Shown here piece after piece: positions 1 through 11,760 of a stretch of 64,000 nucleotides of DNA. The first letter of the stretch is position 1, and each line of letters opens with the position of its first letter. A model generated the notes under the pieces. The model saw only the letters and a list, made by a program, of their open reading frames with translations. It was not told where the DNA came from and searched no databases. The position numbers and the translations under genes are program-made. Origin of the DNA: Dermatemys mawii (taxonomy: Eukaryota > Chordata > Testudines > Dermatemydidae); contig ML677351.1 of NCBI GenBank assembly GCA_007922305.1, positions 11,623,165 to 11,687,164 of the forward strand. The letters run 5' to 3'.

Positions 1-1164
1 ATTTATGGTTACAAACCATATGAGAACTGATACATCATCTTTGGTTAGACTCTACCTCTAACTCACTGATTATTTTTATAGTTATATTACTGTTCTTTAC
101 TTCAGGGTATTGGGAGTTAAATTTCCAATATTCCTGCTCCTTCCAAGCTGTTTTGTGTGCTTAAAGCTAATGAATCCAGGAAGTCAATTCAAAATATTAC
201 ATGGTCTATTTGGGTGGAAATTTAACCAGTATATGTATACATTGTCAATAGTGGCCATTTGGGTATAGGACCTAAATCATGGAGAACCAGACCACTGAAA
301 AAATCGAAGTGTGTTTGCCAAAAAACATGCCTTTTTCTCACTGGCCTTCCAGATCTCTTTCATCCTCTGTTCATTTGCTGCAAATACTGTTGTTGCACAA
401 GGCAAGTGTTAGGTTCTCAAAACATTAATGACTTTACAAGTTCTTCAGCTGAAATCTGAGTGCAAGAGATCCCTAAATACTGAATAAAAACCTGGACCCA
501 CTAATATTCTGAGGAAAAGCTTGGCCTCATTAATGTAAATAGAAAAATTCTAATTGATTTTAAGGGGTCCAGAATTTCACCCACTGACTTTAAATATTTG
601 TTTGAGCTGACATTGTTCCAAAACATCCCAGCACAATCAGATTGTACTGATTCACAAATGCCATTTATTTTTGAGACACCTACTATGGTGTTTATAATCA
701 CTAGAAACAATTTAACATGTATTAGCTTCAAGTTTATAAACCTAATATTTGACATGTATCAGTTGTTATACAAATATGGATGCTGTTTTGAGCCCTAATG
801 TCCATATCGTTGAGAATATAACATTTCACAGTAAGCTGTTATATTACATGTTTTATATTCAGGATGGTACGTAATGTGTGTGATTAAGTACAAGTACCCT
901 TTTGAGTGGTCCAAAGCTTCTTTGTAACATGCAGGAATTCTTGACTCTTGTATAAGTACTTGGGAAAAGCAAGGTTAGCTACTGTTAATATGTACATATC
1001 TTATATCTATTGAACATATTTATTTTGTGCTGAATCTGTGGTATGCAAGACCTAAAACTGACACGAACTGATTAATAGAAAATTGACAATGATCAATGCA
1101 ACTAAGTTTTCTTTTTCATTATTTTCTTTTTTTTGGGGGTAGTGGTTATTTGTAGGGCTACTAT
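1..1164. other. Unannotated AT-rich stretch
   Basis: No terminal repeats, duplications or protein-family signature were seen. The short open frames here are not supported by any motif. It is most likely unique intergenic or intronic DNA. Confidence 0.5.
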
Positions 1165-1248
1165 TTTGTCCTGGAGATCATGGAAGTCATGGAATCTGTG
1201 ACTTCAGAGGACCTCCATGACATCAGCTGGGAGCTGCATGGTTCTGCC

Positions 1249-1368
1249 TAGGATGACCACATAGCAAGTGTAAAAAATCGGGACATTGGGTGGAGGGTAA
1301 TAAGTGTCTATATAAGAGCCCCCAAAATCGATACAGTCCCTATAAAATCGGGACATCTGGTCCCCCTA
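1249..1368 (-). mobile_element. 120-bp hAT-type MITE, nested
   Basis: The left end TAGGATGACCA and the right end TCTGGTCCCCCTA are imperfect inverted repeats. They are flanked by similar 8-bp segments (gttctgcc at 1241-1248, cttctccc at 1369-1376; 6 of 8 match), as expected for a degraded hAT target duplication. The interior matches, in reverse orientation, the better preserved copy at 29777-29901: both carry the phrases GGGACAGTC/GACTGTCCC-type and ATTACCCTCCA-type. It is non-autonomous, with no coding capacity. Confidence 0.75.
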
Positions 1369-1615
1369 CTTCTCCCAGCTCCCGTGATGACTGAGAGCTG
1401 TGGGGTAGGGGGTGGGGACAGGCGGTGGGGGCCCCCCTGGCTCCAAGCCACTTCTCTTGGCTGGGTCCTCCACAGCTTCCACCCACCATACGCAGTAGAG
1501 GACCCCACAACTCTCAGCCATGGATGGAAGGGGACCCTGGAGCTCCGAGCCCTCAGGGGCTGTGGGGGCCCTTGGAGCTCCCAGCTGGCGCCGCAGCTGC
1601 CCAGAGACTTTCCAT

Positions 1616-1724
1616 TTTGTCATGGATATTTTTAGTAAAAGTCTCAGGGACAGGTCACAAGCTTCTGTGATTTTTTTCTTTATTGCCTGTCCCTGACTTT
1701 CACTAAAAATATCCATCACAAAAT
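1616..1724. repeat. Long imperfect hairpin
   Basis: The segment 1624-1654 (GGATATTTTTAGTAAAAGTC...GGGACAGG) is the reverse complement of 1686-1714 apart from a few changes. The loop is about 30 bp. It forms the right-hand portion of the dispersed palindromic repeat and has no coding role. Confidence 0.8.
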
Positions 1725-1730
1725 CTTAGC

Positions 1731-2231
1731 TTTAATTCTGAGTAAATCTCTGTGGCTCTCCCTTTGTGAAATCAAGCTTAATTTTCTTTTCTACATAATA
1801 ATTTAAAATAATAATAATAAAAAAAATCTAACAATTTTCAGGCAATTAAGCCAGAACGTTGTACTGTTGTGTATAATTTTTTTTAAAAAAAATCTGATTT
1901 TCTCTTTTTTATGGACATTTTCCAGATCTCTTTAGTACAGGGATTTTTAAAAGCTGCTTATTCAATAGTATTAAAAGTTGTTACACTCAGTCTGGAAACT
2001 ATTGTGTGTTAAAATAATAAGAATATCAAAATGTATATTTATCCTGCAAAGAGTAATGGCTCAGGTTAGTCTAGTTGTGTGTATACCGCTCCCATAATTT
2101 GGAAAATTTTCCCGTTCCAGAGTCTGTTGCTAAAGAAATATAGCATTATCCTAAGAGTCTGGTCCGCATTTGAAGTTCGTGTTGCAGTTATAGGAAATTG
2201 CAGATGCTAAGCACCTCTCAGGAGCAGACAC
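1731..2231. other. Unannotated spacer
   Basis: AT-rich DNA with an AAT microsatellite-like run near 1800-1830. Nothing else was recognised. Confidence 0.5.
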
Positions 2232-2234
2232 TAA

Positions 2235-2910
2235 GGGTATGGTTACACTTACAAGATTATAGCGCTATTGGTTATAGCGGTCCCCTTATACAGTAATATG
2301 TATAGCGCTATTGTATGTCCACACTCAGATGTGCCAGCGGTATAGCATGGCCACATTTGAGGCACTTAATGCGGTATTAAGAGCAGCGCATTAGGGCAGG
2401 TATCCCAGCATTCAGCTGGGTGCAACGTGCTTTTTAAACAAGGGGGGTGAGGGGGGACGCGTTGTGTGTATGCGGAGGGAGAGAGATAGTGATTTTTTCG
2501 TTCTTCTGAAAGCCTGTCAGTGAGCCTCCGTTCACAAAGGGCTTTGTTTTCACACAGGCTCCCTCCTTAAACATTTGCACTGCTTATCTGCCAAGTTAAG
2601 AGAGAAACTCTAAAGAGGTACTTCCGCATTCCTCCAGCCGAGTTCAAAACAAAGGGAAGAGACGTCAATTGCCTTAAATGGCTCTAGGCATCTCGAGAGA
2701 TCACTTGTAGCGCAGTGGGTGTCCACATTCTTGCTGTAGCGCTACAGCAGCTGCGCTACAGCCCTTATTCCCCATGCGGAGGTGGATTAACAATAGCGCT
2801 ATAACTCAGGAGTTATAGCGCTCTACGTGCCTTGCCAGTGTGGACGGGGAGGAGGTTATAGCGCTCGTGGGGGCTTTATAGTGTTATAAAGTGCCAGTGT
2901 AACCAAGCCC
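2235..2910. mobile_element. 676-bp Harbinger-type MITE with TAA target duplication
   Basis: The element begins GGGTATGGTTACACTT and ends AGTGTAACCAAGCCC, inverted repeats differing at a few positions. It is flanked on both sides by TAA (2232-2234 and 2911-2913), the 3-bp target duplication typical of PIF/Harbinger. Both subterminal regions repeat the motif TTATAGCGCTAT or its complement many times, as expected for transposase-binding or fold-back sequence. The interior carries no open frame of interest. Mobilisation by a Harbinger transposase in trans is inferred. Confidence 0.85.
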
Positions 2911-2913
2911 TAA

Positions 2914-4130
2914 CTCATCTGCCATACAAAAGGAACTCCAGCAGGATGAGTTTGAGTCAGAGAGCAGAAGTTAGAACTGCCTTTGGGGGTTTAAATGACA
3001 TCTACAAGCATACATCGTCATGTAATGATGTAAATGTTTCAATGAAAACGATACAGGAGACAGAATAATATAGTAAAATTGTCTGCTAGATGGACTTCAT
3101 TCTAGGAAAACTCATGTGTGGAACATATAAATATAAGAATGAAGTAGTAAATCTCCTTATTACCACCTCCAGCATGAGGCAGTCATGTTTTTTATTAGCT
3201 GGGTGGTTAGCTCTCTAACACAACCAGCCTGTTCACCCCTCAGACACCCTCCTCAGGGTTGATAACAGCTGCATACTAGTCACTGAGTCCTTTCAAAGTG
3301 TCCCCCTGTGATATCCAGCCCCTAATCACTGGACACCTGCAGAAATCCAAAATTCTCTATTCCCAAAGGAACAGTGTACCACAGTTTACCAGTTTTACCT
3401 TAGACTACCACTCCTGTATCACACACAACACTAGAGGTCAATTATAAAGGACAAAGAAATGTATTTAAGAAGGAATAGAGATTCAAATAAAAACCAGTAT
3501 GAGACAAGGAAACAAATAGTTGCGTATAAAATATCTTAATCCTCATTCTAAAGACCAAATTTAATTAGGAAGTTATTTTCCTTTATAAAGAAGTTTCTTA
3601 CCGAAAGTTCTCTTCAGGGTTTTCAAACAAGTATGGCTGAGATCATTCAAATGGATTAATTTAGGTTTTGTGTTCCCTGAGAGGTTTTAAGTAGACTTTT
3701 GGTATGTGAATCTTTGGCTCTTCAGGCAGCTCTGGAATTAGAGAAGAAACTCCTGTTATGGGTATCTAACCCATCTTAAACCTTTAGTAAACCAAAATTA
3801 TGATATATATTTTAAACCAAAATTTGTTTTATTAACATCATGAAGTATGCACACTAAAATAATTATGTGCATAGTTGTTTTCAATTGCTCTGTGAAATCT
3901 GGGAGTTTTGCAACAATTCATTTTTCCTCACACTTTTTGTTCGTTTTTTAATTTACAATTCCAATCAATTTATAATGGTCAAATTAACAAATTATTGAAA
4001 TCATATATTTATAATAGAACTAACTGGGTCACTTGGCACCATTGTAGTCTGTAAAAGCCAGGCTTTTATTGTGATTTTTAGTATCTGTTGTCTGTGCAAA
4101 TCATTAGACTGTTGATGAGACTATTGATTT
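2914..4130. repeat. Possible degraded LTR-like repeat (about 3175-3790), otherwise unannotated
   Basis: The stretch from about 3175 to 3790 has the texture of an antisense LTR: CT-rich blocks, then TTTATT-type polyadenylation-like words on the minus strand. No matching TG...CA ends or target duplication were found, so boundaries and class are uncertain. The remainder shows nothing recognisable. Confidence 0.25.
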
Positions 4131-4202
4131 AGGTCCTGATCCCGCTGCAATTACAGTGAATAGGAGTTTTGCAAATGACATCAATGAGAGCGGGATCAGA
4201 CA
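4131..4202. repeat. Short palindromic repeat (CTGATCCCGCT ends)
   Basis: CTGATCCCGCT near the left end is the exact reverse complement of AGCGGGATCAG at the right end, about 45 bp apart. It is a short fold-back interspersed repeat of a type common in chelonian DNA (family from memory). Confidence 0.6.
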
Positions 4203-4662
4203 TGCAGATAATGGAATCACTGTTTTGTAATTTCAAAGATACCAAGTACACTGTAATGTAAAACTGTCTAATTACAACAATATTAAAATCAATAATCCTC
4301 ATCTTTGGACTTCTGAGTTCAGGAGCAGAATATATCTAAAACCGTGTATGGAAAGGCCAAATTGAAAATTATGTTTCATTATTTTTTGTCAAGTCTCAGA
4401 AGTGTGAAGTGGACATTCTGTGAGGAAATTTATTGAAAGCTAGTTTCTAATTAATAATGTGCAACCATATAAAATCCTTGTATATAAAAATCTGAGCATC
4501 CTCTGTCCAGAGATAATTAATGTATGAAGAGGATAACTCCTTGGTTAGAACCTCTCTCAATTCATCTAGTTAGCATCAGAAATGTGTTCTACAATGCAAC
4601 CACTTCTAATAGATTTGCACTGTTGTTTCTGTGCAATGAACAAAGAATTTCCAAAACAAAGA

Positions 4663-4732
4663 GTGAAATCCTAAGCTCATTCAAGTGAGTTGCAAAACTG
4701 CCATTGACTTAAGTGGGGCTAGGGTTTCAACC
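4663..4732. repeat. Short palindromic repeat (GTGAAATCCT ends)
   Basis: The left end GTGAAATCCTAAGCTC and the right end GGGGCTAGGGTTTCAAC are imperfect inverted repeats around a core with GCAAAACTGCCATTGACTT. This matches the pattern of the small fold-back repeats seen at 4131 and 48460. Confidence 0.55.
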
Positions 4733-7123
4733 AATTTTGACGAATGCTCTCTGGTTCTCTGCTGCTCCTTCGGCTTCTGTTAAACCAGCTTAGATGTTGG
4801 TATAATTTCAGAATTTCTTGGAATTTTCCTTCAGAATCTTGACTGAATTATTTAGCTATATGTGTTTCCATCTGTATCAGTTAACAAAAATAGTAACAAA
4901 AAAAAAGTAAACAAAAATATTCTAGGCAGCTTCAGACAAATGGCTTTAGTTTGCTTCTCTTTATCCATGTTTATAGTTTAAAATTTAGTGTCTTTGTTCC
5001 ACACTTTTCTTTTTTTTCCCCATTACTTCTCTTTCCAGAGCGTTAATTCAAATCTGTCACAGCAATGCAATCTCCTTCTATGACTCACTCTTTAGCATTT
5101 AGATAGAGAGGTGAGCTTTGCAGTATATCTGGTTTATAAACTCTTGAGCTATATGAATTTTCTGTCACAAGTTTATTAAATTTGTATTTCTGAACTAGCA
5201 GAGTTACAGAAGCCAGCCTCCTCCCTCTACCTATACCAGCAGTGGGTAATTCAGCTGGCTATTTTCTCAGTGCATTGGTGTCTCAGTCGTCTAAATCTGC
5301 AAAAGGTTATACAGCTGTCTATAATTCTTCTTCTCTGGAGATACAAATTGTACCAAATTCACACTTACCTCCCTTCCAGGCAGATATGAAGATACAGCTT
5401 TACAGAGGTTAATGCTTCAACATTTCAGGGATAAAATATTGCTGCAGGGTCAGGATATTGCAACAGAAGTCTTTGGCATTAGGAGATCCCGTGTAGTCAT
5501 ACACTCCAAGAAGGGATTCAAAAGTGGGAAACAGATGGAATACTAACATATGGCAAATTGCAGGTATATATGTCTATAATATCATTTCTACCCTGTCACT
5601 CTTGTTCATTTAGATTAGAAAACCTGTCAGCGTCCCTCCTTATTGTTATGAGAATGTGAATAGAAATGTGCTAGTGAAAATGGGCTAGGATTGAGAGTTC
5701 AAAAGGGAAACACAACTCTTCAGCAGTTATTTTACAAACAATATCTTTGCATCTTTTGGTAAAAATAAGAATTTACAAAAACAAATCCCCACAATCCAAG
5801 TCTTTAAACATTAATGGTTCAGTAACAAAACCAGAGCCCCTTGCACACTAACAGGATGAAACAAGTGCCCAATCTCAACTCTTCACTGTCTGTGTTTGGT
5901 GTCAAAATCTTCCAATATGTATGTGCTCTACAATCCAAGGGGCTGCTGAGCCATATCTCTTGCCTTATGAACCTTCCTTTTTATATCAAATACAATCAGC
6001 CAAATCTTTATATAGGATGGTCTTGTGGATAAAGGAATCAGGAGCGCTTGTTTACATTCCGGACGCTGGGTAACATAGGCAATTCAACCCTCTTTACCTA
6101 CATTCCCAGTCTATAAAATTAGGATAATACCTTCTTTTCATATAGGTGTTCTGAAGAGTGATTCATTAAAGTTCAGAAAGTTTTGTTTTGTTTTGTTTTT
6201 TAATTCTTAGATGGAAAGTGCTACCGAAGCATTAGAAACTATATTATTATTACAGTATAATTTATATGGTATTCTTCAAAATTTAGAATAGAATTTATTA
6301 AGAAAAAAAAAACATTTAACACCATGTATTTTTGGATGCTTCCCTAATGTGCAATTATTGTCTTTTGTGATATTTGGTTAAAAGAAGGCCAAATCATGCA
6401 TATCATGACAGTTAAATAGTGGGAGAGAGAATAAAAAAGGGTATATATTGAGAACTTGAAAGTTTCTCAATGGTCGATCACTTAGAAGATTACTGTTCAG
6501 AACAACCTAGTTCAGGAATATCTTCGGAATTCTACTCCAGGCTGTTGGAGAAAGGAGGATGAGAGTCTTGTTGTTTGGGGTTGAAAGATTGGAGGATGCA
6601 AACCCAGTTTGGCCAATCTCAAATGCAGTCAACCGCAGTCCTCAATCTTGGCCCCAGAATCATGAGATTAAAAAAAAAAATTCAAAGTATTTTTAACCTG
6701 TCATTTGATTTTAAGTCCCTTCTACTTATGTGTGTGATAATTTCATGTTGTGAAGGCAATCTTTAATGCACACAAAAATGCAGGCCTTTTCTTCACTGCT
6801 CAGATGCAGATTTTACTCACCATCTCTTCATCACAGTCAGAGGGGGATTTATTTATTACTGTCTCGAGTCCCTCCGTGCCTACTTTCTCACCTTTCCCTT
6901 TTCAACCTCCCCCTCTGATTTTTGCCTCTACTCCTCCTCATTCTTCTCTCCTCCTTCAGAAGTTAGGTACAAAGAGTCATGATGTAATTTTAGAAAACAT
7001 GATGCATTTCTCCCAAATACCTAAAAAACGATGATCTGGAAAACAAAACTCTAAGCTACATAGACAGGGTGCACCATATTCAAAACAGATGCTTAGATAG
7101 GTTAGATTTAGGATCAGAGTGAC
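4733..7123. other. Unannotated stretch
   Basis: No terminal repeats or protein signatures were seen. There are simple A- and T-runs and a TTTTG-type run near 6183. The open frames at 5841-6032, 6575-6766 and 6750-7034 have no recognisable domain and are probably chance. Confidence 0.5.
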
Positions 7124-7126
7124 TAA

Positions 7127-7419
7127 GGACTGGGCTACAGTATGGGGGCGGGGTGGGGGGGTTGACCTAAGATACGCAACTTCGGCTATCGAATAGTGTA
7201 GCTGAAGTTACAGTACCTTAGGTTGACTTACCTGGCTGTCCCCACGGCGGCAGGTCGACTGCGGCTCCTCCGCTGCCGACTCCACTTACTCCTTCTGCTG
7301 ATGTGGAGTACAGACATCGATTTGGAGATCAATTTATCACATCTGGATGAGATGCGATAAATTGATCCCTGGTACATCGAGCGCTACCCGCCGATCTGGC
7401 GGGTAGTGTAGCCATACCC
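7127..7419. mobile_element. Two-hairpin Harbinger MITE, copy 1 (293 bp)
   Basis: It is flanked by TAA (7124-7126) and TTA (7420-7422), consistent with the TWA duplication of PIF/Harbinger. The ends GGACTGGGCTACA and TGTAGCCATACCC are imperfect inverted repeats. Inside are two fold-back segments: CAACTTCGGCTA...TAGCTGAAGTT near the left end, and a nearly perfect GATCAATTTATC...GATAAATTGATC near the right. The same layout recurs at 9668 and 50632. It has no coding capacity. Confidence 0.85.
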
Positions 7420-7422
7420 TTA

Positions 7423-8509
7423 CTGTTCTAAGCCACAATTTGACATAACTACACAACCCATTTTGTGTTCAGTAATTGCATTTATAATATTTTTAACTCT
7501 TTTTTAAGAAAACCTCACATTCAGTGCATTTCAAAAAAATTAATTTAAATCATTCTACCACCTTGGTATCATTCTGAACAAATATAAACATTATTCAATA
7601 ATTATAATTACAATAAATTAGTATTTTAATAACATTTTAAAAAACTAATTGCAACAAATTCTCCAAATAACTGAAATTAATTATTTTTAATGTTATCTTT
7701 GCCTTACAGAACACCTGGTCCTTACCTGTCCCCACTGGTCTCAATCATAGCCCTTTCCTGATTCCCTCCTCCTTCCTGCCTTGGGACCTTTCCCATCCTC
7801 TCCTCTGCCCCCTTCTGCTCTGGGACTTTCTTCCTTGGACCCCGAAATAAGTTATAGAGCTTCCCTGATTCCTCCCCTTCCCTGGCCTCTGGCTACCTAA
7901 GGACCTCCCTTGTCTCCCTGACCCCTCTGTAACTCTTCCAGCTCCCCCATCCCTTTCCCTTTCCCTTCTGCCCCCATAATATTCACCATCTCCTGGAGCC
8001 AGCAGCAGCTCTTCTTCAGTTTTCCCCTTCCACACCCTGGTCCTCTAATCCTTACTACATAAGGATGAAGGCAAGGCTATCACGGGGTCAGTTCTGTGTT
8101 CTGTGGCCAGCAAGTTCTTGCTCTTGCCTGGAGATCTGCACATGTGTATCCAAACCAACCCTGAAAAATCACAAGAATAGAGAGGCTTTTTGCATCATCT
8201 TGAGAGATACTGCTGCAGGCTCCAAAATCAAGTGGCTTGGGAATAATTTGTAATAGTTGGCAACTCTGAAAACCAAGGGCTTAATTCTTCACATTTGCAC
8301 ACATAAATAACCTTAGTCTCAATGAGACTTCAATATTTTTTTGTCTTTGGCTCTTTAACCAGCATATATAATCTCCGTACTACATGCAAGGCCACATATA
8401 TACTCCACTGTTGGTGGGTTCTGACAGCTTCTGGCACATAGAAGAAATGAGAGCCATTAGAGGGTTTTCAAACTATTTAAAGTAATGCTACCCGATTCCT
8501 ATACGCTGC
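7423..8509. other. Unannotated stretch with CT-rich block
   Basis: A pyrimidine-rich tract (about 7700-8040) creates a low-complexity open frame on the minus strand rich in Arg, Glu and Gly. It looks compositional rather than coding. Confidence 0.45.
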
Positions 8510-8700
8510 ACCAGTGATACTCAGACTGAGGCTTGTGGGCTGAAAGTGGCTCTCTAATGTGTCTCTTATGGCTCTTTCAACATACGATATTAAAACACTA
8601 TGTGAGTTAATTATTAACCAATCAGAATGCTTTTACTATGTTGTTGACCAATTGTACTTAATAAAAGAATACATGGTCAGTTATTTTACTGTGAGTATAG
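8510..8700. repeat. Possible interspersed repeat fragment
   Basis: The phrase AAGTGGCTCT...ATGGCTCTTT followed by ACCAATCAGAATGC is familiar from chelonian dispersed repeats, probably DNA-transposon derived. No ends or target duplications were found. Confidence 0.3.
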
Positions 8701-9179
8701 TACTATAGTAAATGAAACAATGAATTTACATGACTGTACCTCTTTCTGGGTAATGTTGATCTCTAATGTGCTCCCGAAATCTCATTGCGCTACACATATG
8801 TGAATGAAATTACTAACATATGTAAATGTTTGAAGTATCAAGCCCTAAATTTAGAATTGGATGCTTATTTCCTGTCCCTCCCCCGATACCTATTTTCCCC
8901 ACTAGGCATCTAATGTCAGCACAGAAAAATAGAAAATGAAAACAAGAGCTTCAAGAGTAAAATTCTCATTGACTTGAATAGTCAGGATTTAACCCTTAGG
9001 TGACTTACTTCGCAGCTTTAGATTTAATAAATTATCTGGATTCATACAAAAAAATTACATTAAAAGAACACTAAGATTGCAATGACAAACATGCCAAAGT
9101 TAGAAGATTAAGGCCTGTATCCTCTTAAATTGATTTTCTTGTGTGTTATGCATTATGAAACGTTTTTAAATTGAACGAT

Positions 9180-10440
9180 CACATTTTCACCCTCCAGAGG
9201 ACCCTTTCCTCCTTTAGTGAACAGTGGTCTGAAAATGAATCAGGGTTGGGTGGTACATGAGATTCTTGACTGAGGAACTGTGATAGTCTATCCCACACCA
9301 TTCCAAAACAGTTAAAAGGGGTTTGAGGAGGCCAATTAACACACTGGACTGCACCTGGAGTGAGAACCAATCTTAACTGAGGGTAAAGATCATCTGGTGA
9401 AAGAGCTGTGTAATGACTACAAAGGAAGGAAGTTCAAAGCAGAAAAGTGGCTGCAGGTAGAGAGTGAATAATGCTGCAGTCAGTCTCTAAAATTATAAAG
9501 TTTGAAGACCAAATGGTCAAGGAGGAAGCCCAGGTGAGAACTGGCCCTGATATCCTCTTGGGAATAGAGTATGAGAAACCAGCCAGAGGGAATGGGACAT
9601 GGTTTTAGGATTTCAGGGGGAGAGTTCTGAGAAGTGTTCAGTGGAGGAATAGAGCATGGGGATCTTAGGCCTGATCTGCATTAGCGGGGAAGATCGACCT
9701 AAGATACGCAACTTCAGCTATGTGAATAGCGTAGCTGAAGTTGATGCATCGTAGATCGACTTACCTGCCATCCTCACGGTGGCAGCAGTCAATAGTCGGC
9801 TCCCCTGTCGACTCTGCCATGTGCCTTTTGGCGAGCTGGAGTTCCAGAGTTGATGGGAGTGCCTCTGGGGATCAATTTATCGCGTCCTGACGAGAGGCGA
9901 TAAATCAATCCCCAATAGATCGATCTCTACCCATCGATCCAGCTGGTAGTGTATACAAGGCCTTAGGAAGCCTTAAAGGGAAAGCCCAAGGAGAGTAGAA
10001 GTTGACTTAATATTTTTAGTTGGGGATTTTGTTAGTGGATTCCAGGAATATTCGTGAGCCCTTTAAAAGGGTTAACTAGAGTGATTGTAGCACCACAAGG
10101 CCTAATAAAGCCTGGGTAGAAAGAAGCCTAAGGGAGGTAGCAGCAAAAAGTTGTGACAAGCAGACCTTGGCTTCTTGTTACAGTGTCACTGCTATGGTGG
10201 TGTGAGGCCAGAGAACAAGGATAAAATCGATCCCCCAGAAAGGGTTGCAGAGACTATAGGGAAATCAGAAACAATATAATTGAATTTTTATTTTGTTGGC
10301 CTTTCTGTTACCCTAGAAGGGGTGGACTTGAATTGTGACCTCCTCAAAGGATCAAATTATGGGAAGAGAAACCCATGGAGTGACTGTTGACAGGGAGCAC
10401 CAGATGGGGAGAGCCATCATTAAGAGGTGCCCCCATGGTG
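9180..10440. repeat. Possible old LTR-like retroelement segment hosting a MITE
   Basis: The sequence around the MITE at 9668 has an AATAAA word in CCTAATAAAGCCTGGG (about 10100). It also has GC-richer composition than its surroundings and phrasing I associate with chelonian LTR repeats. No TG...CA ends or target duplications were located, so the call is weak. The short open frames here are not supported. Confidence 0.3.
9668..9962. mobile_element. Two-hairpin Harbinger MITE, copy 2 (295 bp)
   Basis: It is flanked by TTA on both sides (9665-9667, 9963-9965). The ends GGCCTGATCTGCATTA and TAGTGTATACAAGGCC are imperfect inverted repeats resembling the ends of the full Harbinger at 15753-20192. 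Internal fold-backs are CAACTTCAGCTA...TAGCTGAAGTTG and GATCAATTTATCGC...GCGATAAATCAATC. It is non-autonomous. The shared ends suggest cross-mobilisation by a Harbinger transposase of the 15753 type (inference). Confidence 0.88.
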
Positions 10441-10947
10441 AGTGAACTCCTTCACAAGAAATCCTATCTTCTTTTTGGCAGAGGTTGGAATATTTGTAGT
10501 GAATGAGACAGGATGTAGGAAGAGGAAGGAAAGTCTCATTATTAAAGAAGTTCAGTGCCACCCTGGCAAACTGCATTCTGTTCCTGCTTCTGCCACAGAT
10601 TTCCTTTGTTATACCGGGCAAGGCACTTAAACCAAGTTCTTTTCATGTGGCCACCAACTATGTATTCGTCATTATTAGTTTACCCAATACCTGGGGTAAG
10701 ATTTACAAGAGTGCTGAGAACTCACAACCACAACTAGTGGTGTTAGTTTGTTCGAGCTGTGCTGTCAAAATGCTAAGTAACCTGAAAAATCAAGCACCTC
10801 AAGTTGGGCATCCAAAATTAGTGGACACTTTTGACAATTTTGGCCTTAATCTCTGTACCTCATTTCCCTGGCTGTGAAAAAAGGGCAGTATCAAACACCA
10901 TGTAATCTCACAGGGTGATGTAAAGATGTATTTGCTAATGTTTGTGA

Positions 10948-11000
10948 ATGGGATTTTTTGATGGTTCTCTCTATCATGAGAGAACCATAAAAAATCCCAT
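10948..11000. repeat. Near-perfect 53-nt hairpin
   Basis: The left arm ATGGGATTTTTTGATGGTTC (continuing CTCTC) pairs with a right arm ending ...AAAAAATCCCAT. The only irregularity is one unpaired G in the left arm. The loop is about 6 nt. No target duplication or wider repeat was noticed around it. Confidence 0.85.
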
Positions 11001-11424
11001 GAGGAAATTAATCATTGTATTTAGTGCAGCATTTGGATAGTGTGTGTTAAGACCTGGGCCCCACATTGAATATGGAGGATAAAAAGAAATATTGAGTAAA
11101 TATTAAATACCGGTACTCTTGACAGACAACATAGTATGCTATTATGCAATTAAGTACTTTATCAGCATATGTTCAGGGCTTCATAGACAATCTTAATTCT
11201 AGCACAGTGTAAAACCAGTATGCAGCTATAGAGAATATAGCATTATGTATGTTGTAACATGTTGATTAATATTACTTGAAACCAGGAGGTGTAATTTTAA
11301 ATTTATTCGAAGCTATGATTAGACTGAACCCTAAGCTAAATGAGATAATACTGATTTTTAGCGTGAATATAATTTCTCTTGGTCAGAGAATAGCAACAAC
11401 AACAACAAAATCCAGAATTCAAAG

Positions 11425-11760
11425 ATTTAATTTATGAAGAAAGATTAAGAGGCTTATTATTGAAAAGAAAAAAAGATTTTACAGTCACCTAAGCAAAGTT
11501 TTTTTAACTTATGAAGAGGGTGACTAACATTCAAATGAACTTTATACTTGCAAGGAAGAGAAAAGGAAGGGTTGGATTAGAAAAGATTAAAGAATAGAGA
11601 GTAAAAAGAGACCTCAAGTGAAACATTTTACATGTAGAGTAATAAACATATGGAATAGATTACTGGAAAGCTTTTGAAGCATGAAGCATTGATGGATTCA
11701 AAAAGGCATCAAGTTGAGCTTCTGAGGATAGAAAGATATGGGGAATACATCGTCTGTTAG
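11425..11760 (+). repeat. Old LINE tail (CR1/L3-like), degenerate
   Basis: Phrases such as GAAGAAAGATTAAGAGGCTTA, and ATGGAATAGATTACTGGAAAG followed by GATTCAAAAAGGCATCAAG, follow the end of CR1/L3-type reverse-transcriptase ORFs (the segment encoding ...ERLRGL... and ...WN.L... motifs). It is heavily mutated with no open frame. The class is inferred from word order only. Confidence 0.4.

Larger units (their letters stand above)
1165..1730. repeat. Palindromic interspersed repeat interrupted by a MITE
   Basis: The left part is rich in short self-complementary motifs of the type TCATGGA/GTGACTTC/TCCATGAC. The right part is a long hairpin (1616-1724). I recognise this arrangement from memory as a dispersed family in reptile genomes. 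The GC-rich middle (1369-1600) belongs to the same unit and explains the overlapping open frames on both strands there. A 120-bp element at 1249-1368 interrupts it. The outer limits are approximate. Confidence 0.55.

Noticed and set aside
7745..8035. Arg/Glu/Gly-rich minus-strand open frame
   Set aside because: It comes from a pyrimidine-rich tract with low-complexity translation and no motif.
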